64,000 nucleotides of DNA from Neobacillus driksii (lineage in GTDB: Bacteria; Bacillota; Bacilli; Bacillales; Cytobacillaceae). A model generated the notes under the pieces. The model worked only from the letters and a program-made list of their open reading frames with translations. It was not told the DNA's origin and searched no databases. The stretch lies in NCBI RefSeq assembly GCF_013409995.1, contig NZ_JACCBX010000002.1, positions 101,827 to 165,826 of the forward strand. Reading direction: 5' to 3'. Below, piece by piece: positions 43,634 to 51,967 of this stretch. Made by a program: the position numbers and the translations under genes. Numbering within the stretch: the first letter of the stretch is position 1; each line of letters starts with the position of its first letter.

Positions 43634-44770
43634 TTAAAAACCTAGTTCCTTCAAAATTTCATTTGTATGTTCTCCCAGACCTGGTGCATGCCGTCTAGTT
43701 GTAACAGTTGAATTTGATAGTTTAATAGGATTTCCTATTTGCTTGATAACTCCCATTTCTGGATGGGTGATGTTTTCAATCATTTGACGATGTTTAATTT
43801 GTGGATGGTCTGCGAGTTCTTCTGGAGTTAAGACTGGGGAGACACAGGCATCAATACCTTCGAAAAGCTCAAGCCATTCCGTTAATGTTTTTTGTTGGAT
43901 GGCTGTTTGAACTTCCTGCTTCATTATGCGCTGTTGTTCAAGGGGTTCCTCTAGTTGGTCTATTAGTTCTTCCTTACCAATGACTTTGCAAAAATTTTCC
44001 CAAAACTTATATTCAAGTGCGCCAACGGAAATAAATCGATCATCTTTTGTTCTATAAATCTCGTAACAGGCTTTCCCGCCGTTTAAAGTTAGTTCCCCAC
44101 GATTAGGCATTTCGCCGGAGGTCCAGTAGTTTGGCAGAATCGTATGCATCCATGACAGAGCTCCATCAAGCATAGAAATGTCCACAAATTGACCGGTGTT
44201 CGTATTCTTCGCGTTAATGATGGCGAGTAAGATTCCTACCGCAGCCATCAATGCTCCGCCGCCAATATCACCAATTTGAACGGAAGGGATGAGAGGTTTT
44301 TCGTTTGGAGCACCTTGTAAATGCAGCAGCCCCGAATAGCTCAAAAAATTCAAATCATGTCCAGCCTCTTTGGCGTAAGGTCCCGTTTGCCCATAACCGG
44401 TTATCGCACAAAAAATCAGTTTTGGATTATGTACCTTTAACTGCTCATAACCAAGACCAAGACGCTCCATAACCCCAGGGCGGAATGATTCAATCAGGAC
44501 ATCTGCTGTTTTCACCAAAGAAATAAACGCATCTTTATCCTTTTCAGCTTTAAGGTCTAGGGTAATGCTGCGTTTATTACGATTTAATGAAATAAACATA
44601 GCACTTTGATGATCGTTTACTCTTGGTTCGTACCAGCGGGCGTAATCCCCGCTTTTGGGATCTTCCACTTTTATTACATCTGCTCCATAATCAGCCAGTA
44701 GTAAAGAACAATAAGGACCAGGCAGGAGTCTTGTGAGATCAAGAACGCGTATACCTTCAAGAGGTAACAA
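43634..44770 (-). CDS. CaiB/BaiF family CoA-transferase (class III)
   Basis: A 378-residue class III CoA-transferase or racemase of the alpha-methylacyl-CoA racemase type. PLEGIRVLDLTRLLPGPYC opens the protein, ADYGADVIKVEDPKSGD follows, then NRNKRSITLDLK, and the catalytic Asp is in QIGDIGGGALMA near residue 168. It would activate the free acid entering this pathway by CoA transfer, or epimerise a 2-methylacyl-CoA. GGAGATGATA is upstream. It is the first gene of the operon, with a cre box 33 bases upstream and a divergent TetR gene. Neither acyl-CoA dehydrogenase nor enoyl-CoA hydratase is beside it. Confidence 0.9.
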   Translation of the reverse strand: MLPLEGIRVLDLTRLLPGPYCSLLLADYGADVIKVEDPKSGDYARWYEPRVNDHQSAMFISLNRNKRSITLDLKAEKDKDAFISLVKTADVLIESFRPGVMERLGLGYEQLKVHNPKLIFCAITGYGQTGPYAKEAGHDLNFLSYSGLLHLQGAPNEKPLIPSVQIGDIGGGALMAAVGILLAIINAKNTNTGQFVDISMLDGALSWMHTILPNYWTSGEMPNRGELTLNGGKACYEIYRTKDDRFISVGALEYKFWENFCKVIGKEELIDQLEEPLEQQRIMKQEVQTAIQQKTLTEWLELFEGIDACVSPVLTPEELADHPQIKHRQMIENITHPEMGVIKQIGNPIKLSNSTVTTRRHAPGLGEHTNEILKELGF

Positions 44771-44802
44771 ACTATCATCTCCTTATAAAAAAATCCCTCT
44801 TA

Positions 44803-44816
44803 TGATACCGTTTACA
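44803..44816. promoter_or_regulatory. cre box (CcpA site) upstream of the CoA-transferase operon
   Basis: TGATACCGTTTACA matches all fixed positions of TGWNANCGNTNWCA on either strand. It lies 33-46 bases before the operon start codon, a good place for repression by CcpA. The rest of the gap to the TetR gene (44817-44957) is AT-rich without a convincing TetR operator that I could find. Confidence 0.6.
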
Positions 44817-44957
44817 TCTCTATTTTAAATAATAGCAATTTTCTTATAATTTTACAATTGATTTATTTTTTGAACCTATGTTTAAAATTCATTGATTTTT
44901 CATAATAGCTGTCCTATATTTAAGATTACAAAGATTAATAGTTAAGGAGGAAAGAGC

Positions 44958-45551
44958 ATGTCCTCTTTTAGAGCGCAGAAAATGGCGAAAAAAAAGCAGG
45001 AAATCCTTCGTTCTGCTGCGGCCGTCCTTATTGAAAAAGGATACCAAGGAACGACGATGGAAGAAATCGCTGCAAAACTTTTGATGACAAAAGGGTCAAT
45101 GTATTATTATTTTAAAAATAAGGATGACCTTTTGTTTCAATGCCATTTAATGATTATGGAGATTTGTTTGGACGGGATTGAAAAAGTTATTGAAAGTGAC
45201 CGGAACCCAATCGAAAAGCTAAGATGTGCGATTAAAGAACATATTCTGCTTGCTACTAGTGAGAAATCAATGTTTATGGCGCTTTCGAAGCCACATCATA
45301 ATTTTTCTGACGAGCAGTTGCAAGAAGTGCTTGGCTTGAGAAAAAGTTACTCTCACTATTTTGATAGAATCATTCATGAAGGTATAGATAAACAGGAGTT
45401 TGGTTCTGTGGATGTAAAAATGGTACGTTTAATCATCTTGGGTGCTCTCAACTGGATCCAAGAATGGTATGACCAAAATGGTCCTCAAAGTGCAGAAGAA
45501 ATCTCTGAAGCCTATGCGGACTACTTGTTAAAAATGTTAGTGAAAAACTAA
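44958..45551 (+). CDS. TetR/AcrR family transcriptional regulator
   Basis: A 197-residue regulator. The helix-turn-helix spans residues 10-55 (ILRSAAAVLIEKGYQGTTMEE, IAAKLLMTKGSMYYYFKNKDDLL), with the typical YYYFKNK recognition end. The ligand domain follows, all-helical. It resembles FadR/KstR2-like regulators of acyl-CoA degradation, which let go of DNA on binding an acyl-CoA. Divergent orientation from the CoA-transferase operon, 187 bases apart, makes that operon its probable target. AAGGAGG is nine bases before the ATG; a strong terminator follows. Confidence 0.88.
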   Translation: MSSFRAQKMAKKKQEILRSAAAVLIEKGYQGTTMEEIAAKLLMTKGSMYYYFKNKDDLLFQCHLMIMEICLDGIEKVIESDRNPIEKLRCAIKEHILLATSEKSMFMALSKPHHNFSDEQLQEVLGLRKSYSHYFDRIIHEGIDKQEFGSVDVKMVRLIILGALNWIQEWYDQNGPQSAEEISEAYADYLLKMLVKN

Positions 45552-45580
45552 AGCCTCCTTGTTATAAGAGGAGGCTTTAC
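45552..45580. terminator. Bidirectional terminator
   Basis: AAAGCCTCCT / AGGAGGCTTT with a nine-base loop between convergent genes. Confidence 0.85.
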
Positions 45581-45583
45581 TTG

Positions 45584-45832
45584 TCATCCTATTTTTTCCT
45601 CATTTTCTGAGCTTAAAAGTACTCTCTTATTCGAAGTCACCGGGGTAAGATTTGCTCTCTTCAATAGATAGTTTAAATGGTCCAATGGCATTGAGCCATG
45701 TCCTTTTCCATCTTCTAGTGTAAATTGAACGGTAATCCCATTGTTAGTGGTAACTGTCAACGATTCTGCAGAATTAAAATTCCCCTTGATGGTTTGAGAA
45801 ATTTGATATTTCATTCCTTTTTCAATAGACAA
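45584..45832 (-). CDS. Small hypothetical protein
   Basis: An 82-residue soluble protein, beta-rich in the middle (ESLTVTTNNGITVQFTLEDG) with a short helix DHLNYLLKRAN after it. GGAGATAG precedes the ATG. No family that I recognise, no signal peptide, and no catalytic residues. It sits alone between the TetR gene and the aldehyde dehydrogenase gene and is divergent from the latter. Confidence 0.55.
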   Translation of the reverse strand: MSIEKGMKYQISQTIKGNFNSAESLTVTTNNGITVQFTLEDGKGHGSMPLDHLNYLLKRANLTPVTSNKRVLLSSENEEKIG

Positions 45833-45974
45833 TTTACTATCTCCTTCGCTGTTATTTACTCATAGTATTCTCTGATAATTTTTATTCATACAAAATTATT
45901 CCATTTTGTCCTATCCTAACTGGTTATTAAAATAAGATGTGATAGAATATTTTTATCTATTAGGAGGTGCGCTT

Positions 45975-47342
45975 ATGGAAGGGTTTAGTCATATATTGAA
46001 AAGGCAGCGTGATTTCTTTCAAACAGGAAGAACAAAAGATGTATCATTCCGCATAGAAGCATTAACATCTCTAGGAGATATGATTCGCTCACATGAGAAA
46101 GATATAATGACAGCACTTAAGCAGGATTTGAATAAGAGTGACTTCGACTCTTATATTAGTGAAATGGGAATTTTGCTTGAGGAAATCCGTTTTACTCTCA
46201 AACATATACGAGATTGGACTCAGCCAAGAAAAGTCAAAACGACCATGACTCAACTAGGGTCTAAGGCCTATATTTATTCTGAACCATATGGGATTGCATT
46301 GATCATTTCTCCTTGGAATTATCCTTTACAACTTGCCATCGCTCCTCTGATTGGTGCCATTGCTGCAGGGAATTGTGCGGTACTTAAACCCTCCGAACTG
46401 ACACCAGAGACATCAAAACTTATGGCAGACCTGATCAATAAAACATTTCCTGAAGAGTACGTTTCTGTTGTCCAAGGTGATGCCGACACCACTCAGCTTT
46501 TATTAAAAGAAAAATTTGATTATATCTTTTTTACTGGAAGTGTTTCAGTTGGAAAGGTAATTATGGAAGCGGCCGCAAAGCACTTAACACCTGTTACGCT
46601 TGAATTAGGAGGAAAAAGTCCCTGTATCGTTCATCATGACGCAGATCTTAAATTGGCAGCCAAACGGATTGCCTGGGGTAAGTTTATCAATGCAGGTCAA
46701 ACATGTGTCGCGCCTGACTATTTATATGTACACAAAGACATCAAGGACCAATTTTTAAAAACCTTCAAAGAAACTATAGTTGATCTATATGAGAATATCG
46801 TGAAAAATGGTGAATTCACGAGAATCGTAAGTGAACGTCATTTCAATCGCGTGACCGGGTTAATATCGAGCGGGGAAATCCTTCACGGCGGCAATTATTC
46901 GAAGGATACGCTTACCATTGAGCCCACAGTGCTTGGCGGTGTTACATGGGAGGACCCAGTCATGCAGGAGGAAATTTTCGGTCCTGTCCTCCCTGTCCTT
47001 GAATATGAAAATGAATCAGCCATGATTCAAAAAATTAATGATCATCCTAAACCATTAGCTCTTTATATTTTTTCAGAAAGCAAAGAATTCCAAGATGCTA
47101 TCTTAGCTTCTATCTCTTTTGGCGGCGGCTGTATAAACGATACTGTCATGCACCTTAGTTCACCTTACCTCCCGTTTGGCGGTGTTGGTGAAAGTGGAAT
47201 TGGTGCCTACCATGGCAGAGGCAGCTTTGATGTCTTCTCTCACCAGAAGAGTATTTTAAAACAAACGACTACCTTTGATCTACCTTTCCGATATCCAAAT
47301 CGTAAAGACGCACTAAAACAAATCAAACGATTTATTAAATAA
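45975..47342 (+). CDS. NAD(P)-dependent aldehyde dehydrogenase, class 3 (YwdH-like)
   Basis: About 455 residues, shorter than the 490-500 of most ALDH and matching the class 3/fatty aldehyde group (B. subtilis YwdH). ISPWNYPLQLAIAPLIGA near residue 105, FTGSVSVGK near 180, the general base Glu in LELGGKSP near 202, and the nucleophile Cys in NAGQTCVAPDY near 236 are intact, with [10 protein letters not shown] near 327. It oxidises aliphatic aldehydes to acids. ATG 45975 has GGAGGTG at seven bases; the longer frame has no start signal. Its stop codon abuts the MITE-like element. Confidence 0.9.
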   Translation: MEGFSHILKRQRDFFQTGRTKDVSFRIEALTSLGDMIRSHEKDIMTALKQDLNKSDFDSYISEMGILLEEIRFTLKHIRDWTQPRKVKTTMTQLGSKAYIYSEPYGIALIISPWNYPLQLAIAPLIGAIAAGNCAVLKPSELTPETSKLMADLINKTFPEEYVSVVQGDADTTQLLLKEKFDYIFFTGSVSVGKVIMEAAAKHLTPVTLELGGKSPCIVHHDADLKLAAKRIAWGKFINAGQTCVAPDYLYVHKDIKDQFLKTFKETIVDLYENIVKNGEFTRIVSERHFNRVTGLISSGEILHGGNYSKDTLTIEPTVLGGVTWEDPVMQEEIFGPVLPVLEYENESAMIQKINDHPKPLALYIFSESKEFQDAILASISFGGGCINDTVMHLSSPYLPFGGVGESGIGAYHGRGSFDVFSHQKSILKQTTTFDLPFRYPNRKDALKQIKRFIK

Positions 47343-47620
47343 AGGCTCTGTTAAAACTGAATGTTGATTTCACTGTGTTTGGAAAATAAGCGGAGAATTT
47401 CCGTTTAAATTGGGAAATACCCATATTTCCTTAAAAATAAGCGGAGTTTTTCCGCTTATTGTCTCCAAATCCTTGGAATTTGTCTTATTTAAAGCAGTTA
47501 ACCGGAATATCTCCGCTTATATCTGCTTCTTAAGGTTCCTCTATATACAATAGCCGGAAATTCTCCGCCTATGAATTCTCAACCCTACACGAAAATCAAA
47601 AATGAATAATAACAGAGCCT
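47343..47620. mobile_element. MITE-like element with inverted ends and four palindromic motifs
   Basis: A 278-base non-coding unit. AGGCTCTGTTA at the left is repeated inverted as TAACAGAGCCT at the right, and the similarity extends over 28 bases at about 22 matches (both run into TTGATTT). AAATAA lies directly before and directly after the element, a possible six-base target duplication, although the flanks are AT-rich. Inside are four copies of a CGGA-N5-TCCG type palindrome near 47386, 47436, 47501 and 47552; the second is perfect with arms AATAAGCGGA / TCCGCTTATT. No transposase frame is present, so it would move only with help in trans. Confidence 0.6.
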
Positions 47621-47631
47621 AAATAAATAAA

Positions 47632-47664
47632 AGAGCCTTGCAGATTGTGTTCTGCAAGGCTCTG
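47632..47664 (-). terminator. Terminator of the rocA-rocD-gdh operon
   Basis: AGAGCCTTGCAG / CTGCAAGGCTCT, twelve perfect pairs with an eight-base loop, and T-rich sequence on the reverse strand, right after the glutamate dehydrogenase stop. Confidence 0.85.
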
Positions 47665-47669
47665 TCCGA

Positions 47670-48962
47670 TTATACCCAGCCTCTGAATTGGGAGGCTTCT
47701 GCTACTTTCTTAATCCCAACCATATATGCAGCTAAACGCATATCAACTTGATGGGTCTGAGCCTGTTGATAAATCGTGTCAAAAGAACTAACCATTACCT
47801 TCTCAAGCTTTTCCATTACTTCTTCTTCAGACCAATAGTAACCCTGATTGTTTTGCACCCATTCAAAATAAGAAACCGTAACCCCGCCTGCACTTGCAAG
47901 AATATCTGGAACAAGGAGAACTCCACGCTCTGTTAAGATCTTTGTAGCTTCAAGAGTGGTTGGTCCATTTGCTGCTTCAACGACAATACTCGCTTTAATG
48001 TTAGCAGCATTCTCTTCGGTGATTTGGTTCGAAATCGCGGCAGGTACAAGAATATCACATTCTAACTCTAGCAATTCCTGGTTGCTGATTGTATCTGTAA
48101 ATAGCTGAGAGAAGGTTCCGAAACTATCTCTTCTATCGAGTAAATAATCAATATCAAGTCCGTCTGGATCATAAACTCCGCCGTATACATCGGAAACAGC
48201 GACCACTTTGGCACCTGCGTCATGCATAAATTTAGCTAAGTAGCTGCCTGCATTTCCAAAACCTTGGATCACCACGCGAGCACCTTTTAACTCTTTTCCT
48301 TTTTTCTTAACCGCTTCATTTATACACATGGTCACACCACGGGCAGTTGCAGTTTCTCGTCCGTGCGATCCTCCTAATACAAGGGGTTTACCAGTAATAA
48401 ATCCTGGCGAGTCAAACTCACGCAGACGACTATATTCATCCATCATCCATGCCATTATTTGTGAATTTGTATAAACATCAGGTGCCGGAATATCTTTTGT
48501 TGGTCCTACAATCTGACTGATCGCACGAACATAGCCGCGGCTTAATCTCTCAAGCTCTCTAAAGGACATCTGCCTCGGGTCACAAATGATACCGCCTTTA
48601 CCGCCGCCATATGGAAGGTTAGTAATCCCACACTTTAAACTCATCCAAATCGATAAGGCTTTTACCTCAGCTTCATCTACATCAGGATGAAAGCGGACAC
48701 CTCCCTTTGTTGGTCCAACTGCATCGTTATGCTGTGAACGGTACCCGGTAAAGATTTTAACTGTGCCATCATCCATGCGAACTGGAATTCTAACGGTCAA
48801 TAATCGAATCGGTTCTTTTAATAGTTCAAACATTTCACTATTGTAGCCCAACTTCGTTAATGCTTCTTGAATCACCGTTTGTGTTGAGTAGTATAAGTTT
48901 AAAGATTCCTTTTCCTTTTGCTGTTCTTTTGACATTTCATTTATCACTGTCTTAACCGACAT
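47670..48962 (-). CDS. Glutamate dehydrogenase (RocG/GudB type)
   Basis: A 430-residue NAD-specific GDH. The substrate Lys and Gly-rich loop are in MSLKCGITNLPYGGGKGGI near residues 100-120, the catalytic Asp in IPAPDVYTNSQ near 163, and the NAD loop in VVIQGFGNAGSYLAKF near 228. It deaminates glutamate to 2-oxoglutarate. Being the third gene behind rocA and rocD it serves arginine/ornithine/proline catabolism, which favours the RocG role; in B. subtilis rocG stands alone, and I leave the symbol open since GudB is equally similar by eye. GAGGTGC precedes the ATG. The rocD stop is 39 bases upstream. Confidence 0.92.
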   Translation of the reverse strand: MSVKTVINEMSKEQQKEKESLNLYYSTQTVIQEALTKLGYNSEMFELLKEPIRLLTVRIPVRMDDGTVKIFTGYRSQHNDAVGPTKGGVRFHPDVDEAEVKALSIWMSLKCGITNLPYGGGKGGIICDPRQMSFRELERLSRGYVRAISQIVGPTKDIPAPDVYTNSQIMAWMMDEYSRLREFDSPGFITGKPLVLGGSHGRETATARGVTMCINEAVKKKGKELKGARVVIQGFGNAGSYLAKFMHDAGAKVVAVSDVYGGVYDPDGLDIDYLLDRRDSFGTFSQLFTDTISNQELLELECDILVPAAISNQITEENAANIKASIVVEAANGPTTLEATKILTERGVLLVPDILASAGGVTVSYFEWVQNNQGYYWSEEEVMEKLEKVMVSSFDTIYQQAQTHQVDMRLAAYMVGIKKVAEASQFRGWV

Positions 48963-49001
48963 GCCCGCACCTCGTATTTTAGTAGTATAGAAATATAGTT
49001 C

Positions 49002-50204
49002 TTAAGCTAAAACCTTAGTGATCTTTTCAATTGACCAATCTATTTCTTCCTTTGTAATGATAAGCGGCGGTGCAAAACGAATAACGGTATCATGTGTTTC
49101 TTTACATAATAAACCCTCTTCCTTTAATTGCTCACAGTAAGGTCTTGCTTCCTCTGTCAGCTCTACACCTATAAATAAACCTCTGCCTCTTATTTCTTTT
49201 ATCACAGGGCTATTGATCACTTTTAATTGTTCTAGAAAATACTTACCTAATTCAAGTGAACGGTCTGCTAGTTTTTCTTCCTCAATCACTTCTAAAGCTG
49301 CAATTGACACAGCACAAGCAAGTGGATTTCCACCGAAAGTGGATCCATGTGAACCTGGATTAAATACGCCTAAAACATCGGAGTTGGCCACAACACATGA
49401 AATTGGGAACACTCCGCCTCCTAATGCTTTTCCTAAAATTAACATGTCTGGGTTAACTTCTTCCCATTCAACAGCAAACATTTTTCCTGTCCGAGCTAAG
49501 CCAACTTGAATTTCATCGGCAATAAACAATACATTGTTTTCTTTACATAAATCAGAAGCTGCTTTTAAGAACCCTTCAGGAGGCAGGATAATTCCTGCTT
49601 CACCTTGGATTGGTTCAATTAAGAATGCAGCTGTATTAAGTGTGATAGCAGCTTTTAATGCTTCGATATCTCCATAAGGAATAAGCTTAATCCCTGGAAG
49701 CATCGGACCAAATCCTCGCTTATATTCAGGATCAGAAGATAAGGAAACTGCACCCATTGTCCTGCCATGGAAGTTACCTGTACAAGCAATAATTTCTGCT
49801 TGGTTCTCAGCGATTCCTTTTACATCATAGCCCCAGCGGCGTGCTGCTTTAATAGCTGTTTCTACCGCTTCAGCACCTGTATTCATAGGAAGTGCCATTT
49901 CTTTATTGGTTAATTTACAAATTTTCTCATACCACGGACCAAGCTGGTCATTATGGAAAGCTCGTGAAGTTAACGTCACTTTATCTGCTTGGTCTTTTAA
50001 GGCCTTAATAATTTTAGGATGACGGTGTCCTTGGTTTACCGCGGAATAAGCACTCAGCATATCCATGTAGCGGTTTCCTTCTGGATTTTCCACCCATACT
50101 CCCTCTGCTTTCGAAACCACGATTGGCAGTGGATGATAATTGTTGGCACCAAACTTTTGGGTTTTTTCGATAATTTCAGTTGTTTTATTTGTAGTAGTAT
50201 TCAT
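49002..50204 (-). CDS. rocD: Ornithine aminotransferase
   Basis: A 400-residue class III aminotransferase. [22 protein letters not shown] opens the protein; the PLP region shows [47 protein letters not shown] with the PLP-binding Asp, and the Schiff-base Lys in [26 protein letters not shown] and RGLFIGVEL follow. The enzyme converts ornithine and 2-oxoglutarate to glutamate semialdehyde and glutamate. It starts 12 bases after rocA, with AAGGAGG between, so both come from the sigma-54 promoter upstream of rocA. Confidence 0.95.
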   Translation of the reverse strand: MNTTTNKTTEIIEKTQKFGANNYHPLPIVVSKAEGVWVENPEGNRYMDMLSAYSAVNQGHRHPKIIKALKDQADKVTLTSRAFHNDQLGPWYEKICKLTNKEMALPMNTGAEAVETAIKAARRWGYDVKGIAENQAEIIACTGNFHGRTMGAVSLSSDPEYKRGFGPMLPGIKLIPYGDIEALKAAITLNTAAFLIEPIQGEAGIILPPEGFLKAASDLCKENNVLFIADEIQVGLARTGKMFAVEWEEVNPDMLILGKALGGGVFPISCVVANSDVLGVFNPGSHGSTFGGNPLACAVSIAALEVIEEEKLADRSLELGKYFLEQLKVINSPVIKEIRGRGLFIGVELTEEARPYCEQLKEEGLLCKETHDTVIRFAPPLIITKEEIDWSIEKITKVLA

Positions 50205-50216
50205 TTTATTTCCTCC

Positions 50217-51761
50217 TTATAGCGTTTCGGAAGTTGTTTTAGCTTGCATGTGAAGCAGTAAATAATCGGGACCGCCTGCTTTAGAATCAGTTCCTGACAT
50301 GTTGAATCCTCCAAATGGCTGATATCCAACAATCGCTCCAGTACAAGTACGGTTAAAGTAGAGATTTCCAACATGAAATTCTTCACGGGCACGTTCAATA
50401 TGTTCACGGTTGTTTGAAATTAATGCTCCTGTTAGACCGTAATCTGTGTTGTTAGCGATTTTCATCATATGGTCAAAATCACGAGCTTTTGAGAAAGCCA
50501 GAACTGGCCCAAAAATCTCCTCTTGCATAAGTCGCGCATTTTCATCTATATCAGCAAAGATTGTTGGCTGGATAAAGTAACCCTGTGAGTCATCGCCTTC
50601 TCCGCCAGTCATTAATCTTCCCTCTTGTTTACCCACTTCGATATAACTCATGATTTTCTTAAAAGATTTTTCATCAATCACTGGACCCATGTAATTAGAT
50701 AAATCTTCTGGGTTACCAAGTGTAAGTGTCTTTGTTAACGCCACAGCTTTTTCAAGCACTTCATCATAAACATCCTGATGAACAACTGCACGAGAGCCAG
50801 CAGAACATTTTTGACCAGAGAAACCAAAAGCTGAATAAACGATACTTGCTGCAGCTAAATCTAAATCTGCATCATTGTCTACAACCACTGTATCCTTACC
50901 GCCCATTTCAGCAATAACACGTTTAATCCAAATTTGCCCCGGGTGAACCTTTGCCGCGCGTTCATTGATTCTGCAGCCTACCTCACGTGAACCAGTGAAG
51001 GAAACGAAACGAGTTTTTGGATGGTCCACTAGGTAATCCCCAATCTGCGCCCCGCTGCCTGGTACGAAGTTTAATACGCCATTTGGCAGACCAGCTTCAT
51101 GCATTAGCTCTACAAACTTTGCTGCCACAATTGGTGTTGAGTTTGCAGGCTTTAGAAGAACCGTGTTACCAGACACAATGGCTGCCACGGTTGTTCCAGC
51201 CATAATGGCCAATGGGAAGTTAAATGGTGAAATAATGATTCCTACACCTAGTGGAATGTAGTGATATTGATTGTATTCCCCATCGCGGCTTTGAACGGGG
51301 AAACCTTCTTTAATACGAAGCATTTGACGACCATAATACTCGATAAAATCAATGGCTTCAGCGGTATCTGCGTCTGCTTCCTTCCATGGCTTTCCAGCTT
51401 CTTTTACAAGGTAAGCAGAAAATTCATGTTTACGGCGGCGTAACATCGCTGCTGCACGGAATAGGATATTAGCACGGTGTTCAGGCTTCCACTTCTTCCA
51501 AGATTCAAATGCAGTTAATGCCGTTTGCATGGCCTTTTCAGCAAGTTCTTGGTCTGCCATGGACACACTACCGATGACTTCTTCTTTATTTGCTGGATTA
51601 ATAGATTGAATCTTTTTATCGGTAATAATGGATTCCCCGCCAATCACAACGGGATATTCCTTTCCTAGCTGGGATTGAACATACGAAAGAGCTTGTTGAA
51701 ATGCTTGTTTATTTGCTTCTTCTGTAAAATTAGTAAATGGTTCATGCGTATACGGTTTCAT
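50217..51761 (-). CDS. rocA: 1-pyrroline-5-carboxylate dehydrogenase (RocA/PutC type)
   Basis: A 514-residue aldehyde dehydrogenase of the P5C dehydrogenase subgroup. [21 protein letters not shown] is the standard start; active-site parts are [23 protein letters not shown], Glu in [14 protein letters not shown] near 286, and the nucleophile Cys in [12 protein letters not shown] near 320. It oxidises glutamate semialdehyde/P5C to glutamate with NAD. ATG 51761 has AAGGGGGAT upstream; the longer frame upstream covers the promoter and is not coding. First gene of rocA-rocD-gdh, driven by a sigma-54 promoter at 51800-51815. Confidence 0.95.
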   Translation of the reverse strand: MKPYTHEPFTNFTEEANKQAFQQALSYVQSQLGKEYPVVIGGESIITDKKIQSINPANKEEVIGSVSMADQELAEKAMQTALTAFESWKKWKPEHRANILFRAAAMLRRRKHEFSAYLVKEAGKPWKEADADTAEAIDFIEYYGRQMLRIKEGFPVQSRDGEYNQYHYIPLGVGIIISPFNFPLAIMAGTTVAAIVSGNTVLLKPANSTPIVAAKFVELMHEAGLPNGVLNFVPGSGAQIGDYLVDHPKTRFVSFTGSREVGCRINERAAKVHPGQIWIKRVIAEMGGKDTVVVDNDADLDLAAASIVYSAFGFSGQKCSAGSRAVVHQDVYDEVLEKAVALTKTLTLGNPEDLSNYMGPVIDEKSFKKIMSYIEVGKQEGRLMTGGEGDDSQGYFIQPTIFADIDENARLMQEEIFGPVLAFSKARDFDHMMKIANNTDYGLTGALISNNREHIERAREEFHVGNLYFNRTCTGAIVGYQPFGGFNMSGTDSKAGGPDYLLLHMQAKTTSETL

Positions 51762-51799
51762 TCTTTTATCCCCCTTGTGGTTTGTACAAAATAACATAA

Positions 51800-51815
51800 T
51801 GCAAGTTCCGTGCCA
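51800..51815 (-). promoter_or_regulatory. Sigma-54 (SigL) promoter of rocA
   Basis: On the reverse strand TGGCACGGAACTTGCA matches the -24/-12 consensus TGGCAC-N5-TTGCA completely. It lies about 40 bases before the rocA start codon and below two RocR-type sites. Confidence 0.9.
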
Positions 51816-51855
51816 ACCGTAAAATCTACATAAATAAAGGATTAATATTATTAAA

Positions 51856-51872
51856 CGCAAAATATTTTTGCG
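51856..51872. promoter_or_regulatory. RocR upstream activating site 1
   Basis: CGCAAAATATTTTTGCG, a palindrome like the TGCAAAAT-type RocR sites of B. subtilis, about 45 bases above the -24 element of rocA. Confidence 0.75.
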
Positions 51873-51895
51873 CCAAATATTTAAATTATTTTTAA

Positions 51896-51912
51896 CGCAA
51901 AAATATTTTGCG
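51896..51912. promoter_or_regulatory. RocR upstream activating site 2
   Basis: CGCAAAAATATTTTGCG, centred 40 bases from site 1, i.e. on the same DNA face. Its right end overlaps TTGCGC, which with TTTAAT 17 bases later makes a plausible sigma-A promoter for rocR; binding here could repress rocR. Confidence 0.75.
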
Positions 51913-51967
51913 CTATTTCGGATTATTTGTTTTAATAGAAAGATAAACAATAAGGGGAATGAAGATC

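Noticed and set aside
50217-51950. 63-residue N-terminal extension of RocA
   Set aside because: That stretch contains the sigma-54 promoter and a RocR site; ATG 51761 has a strong ribosome binding site and the usual protein start.
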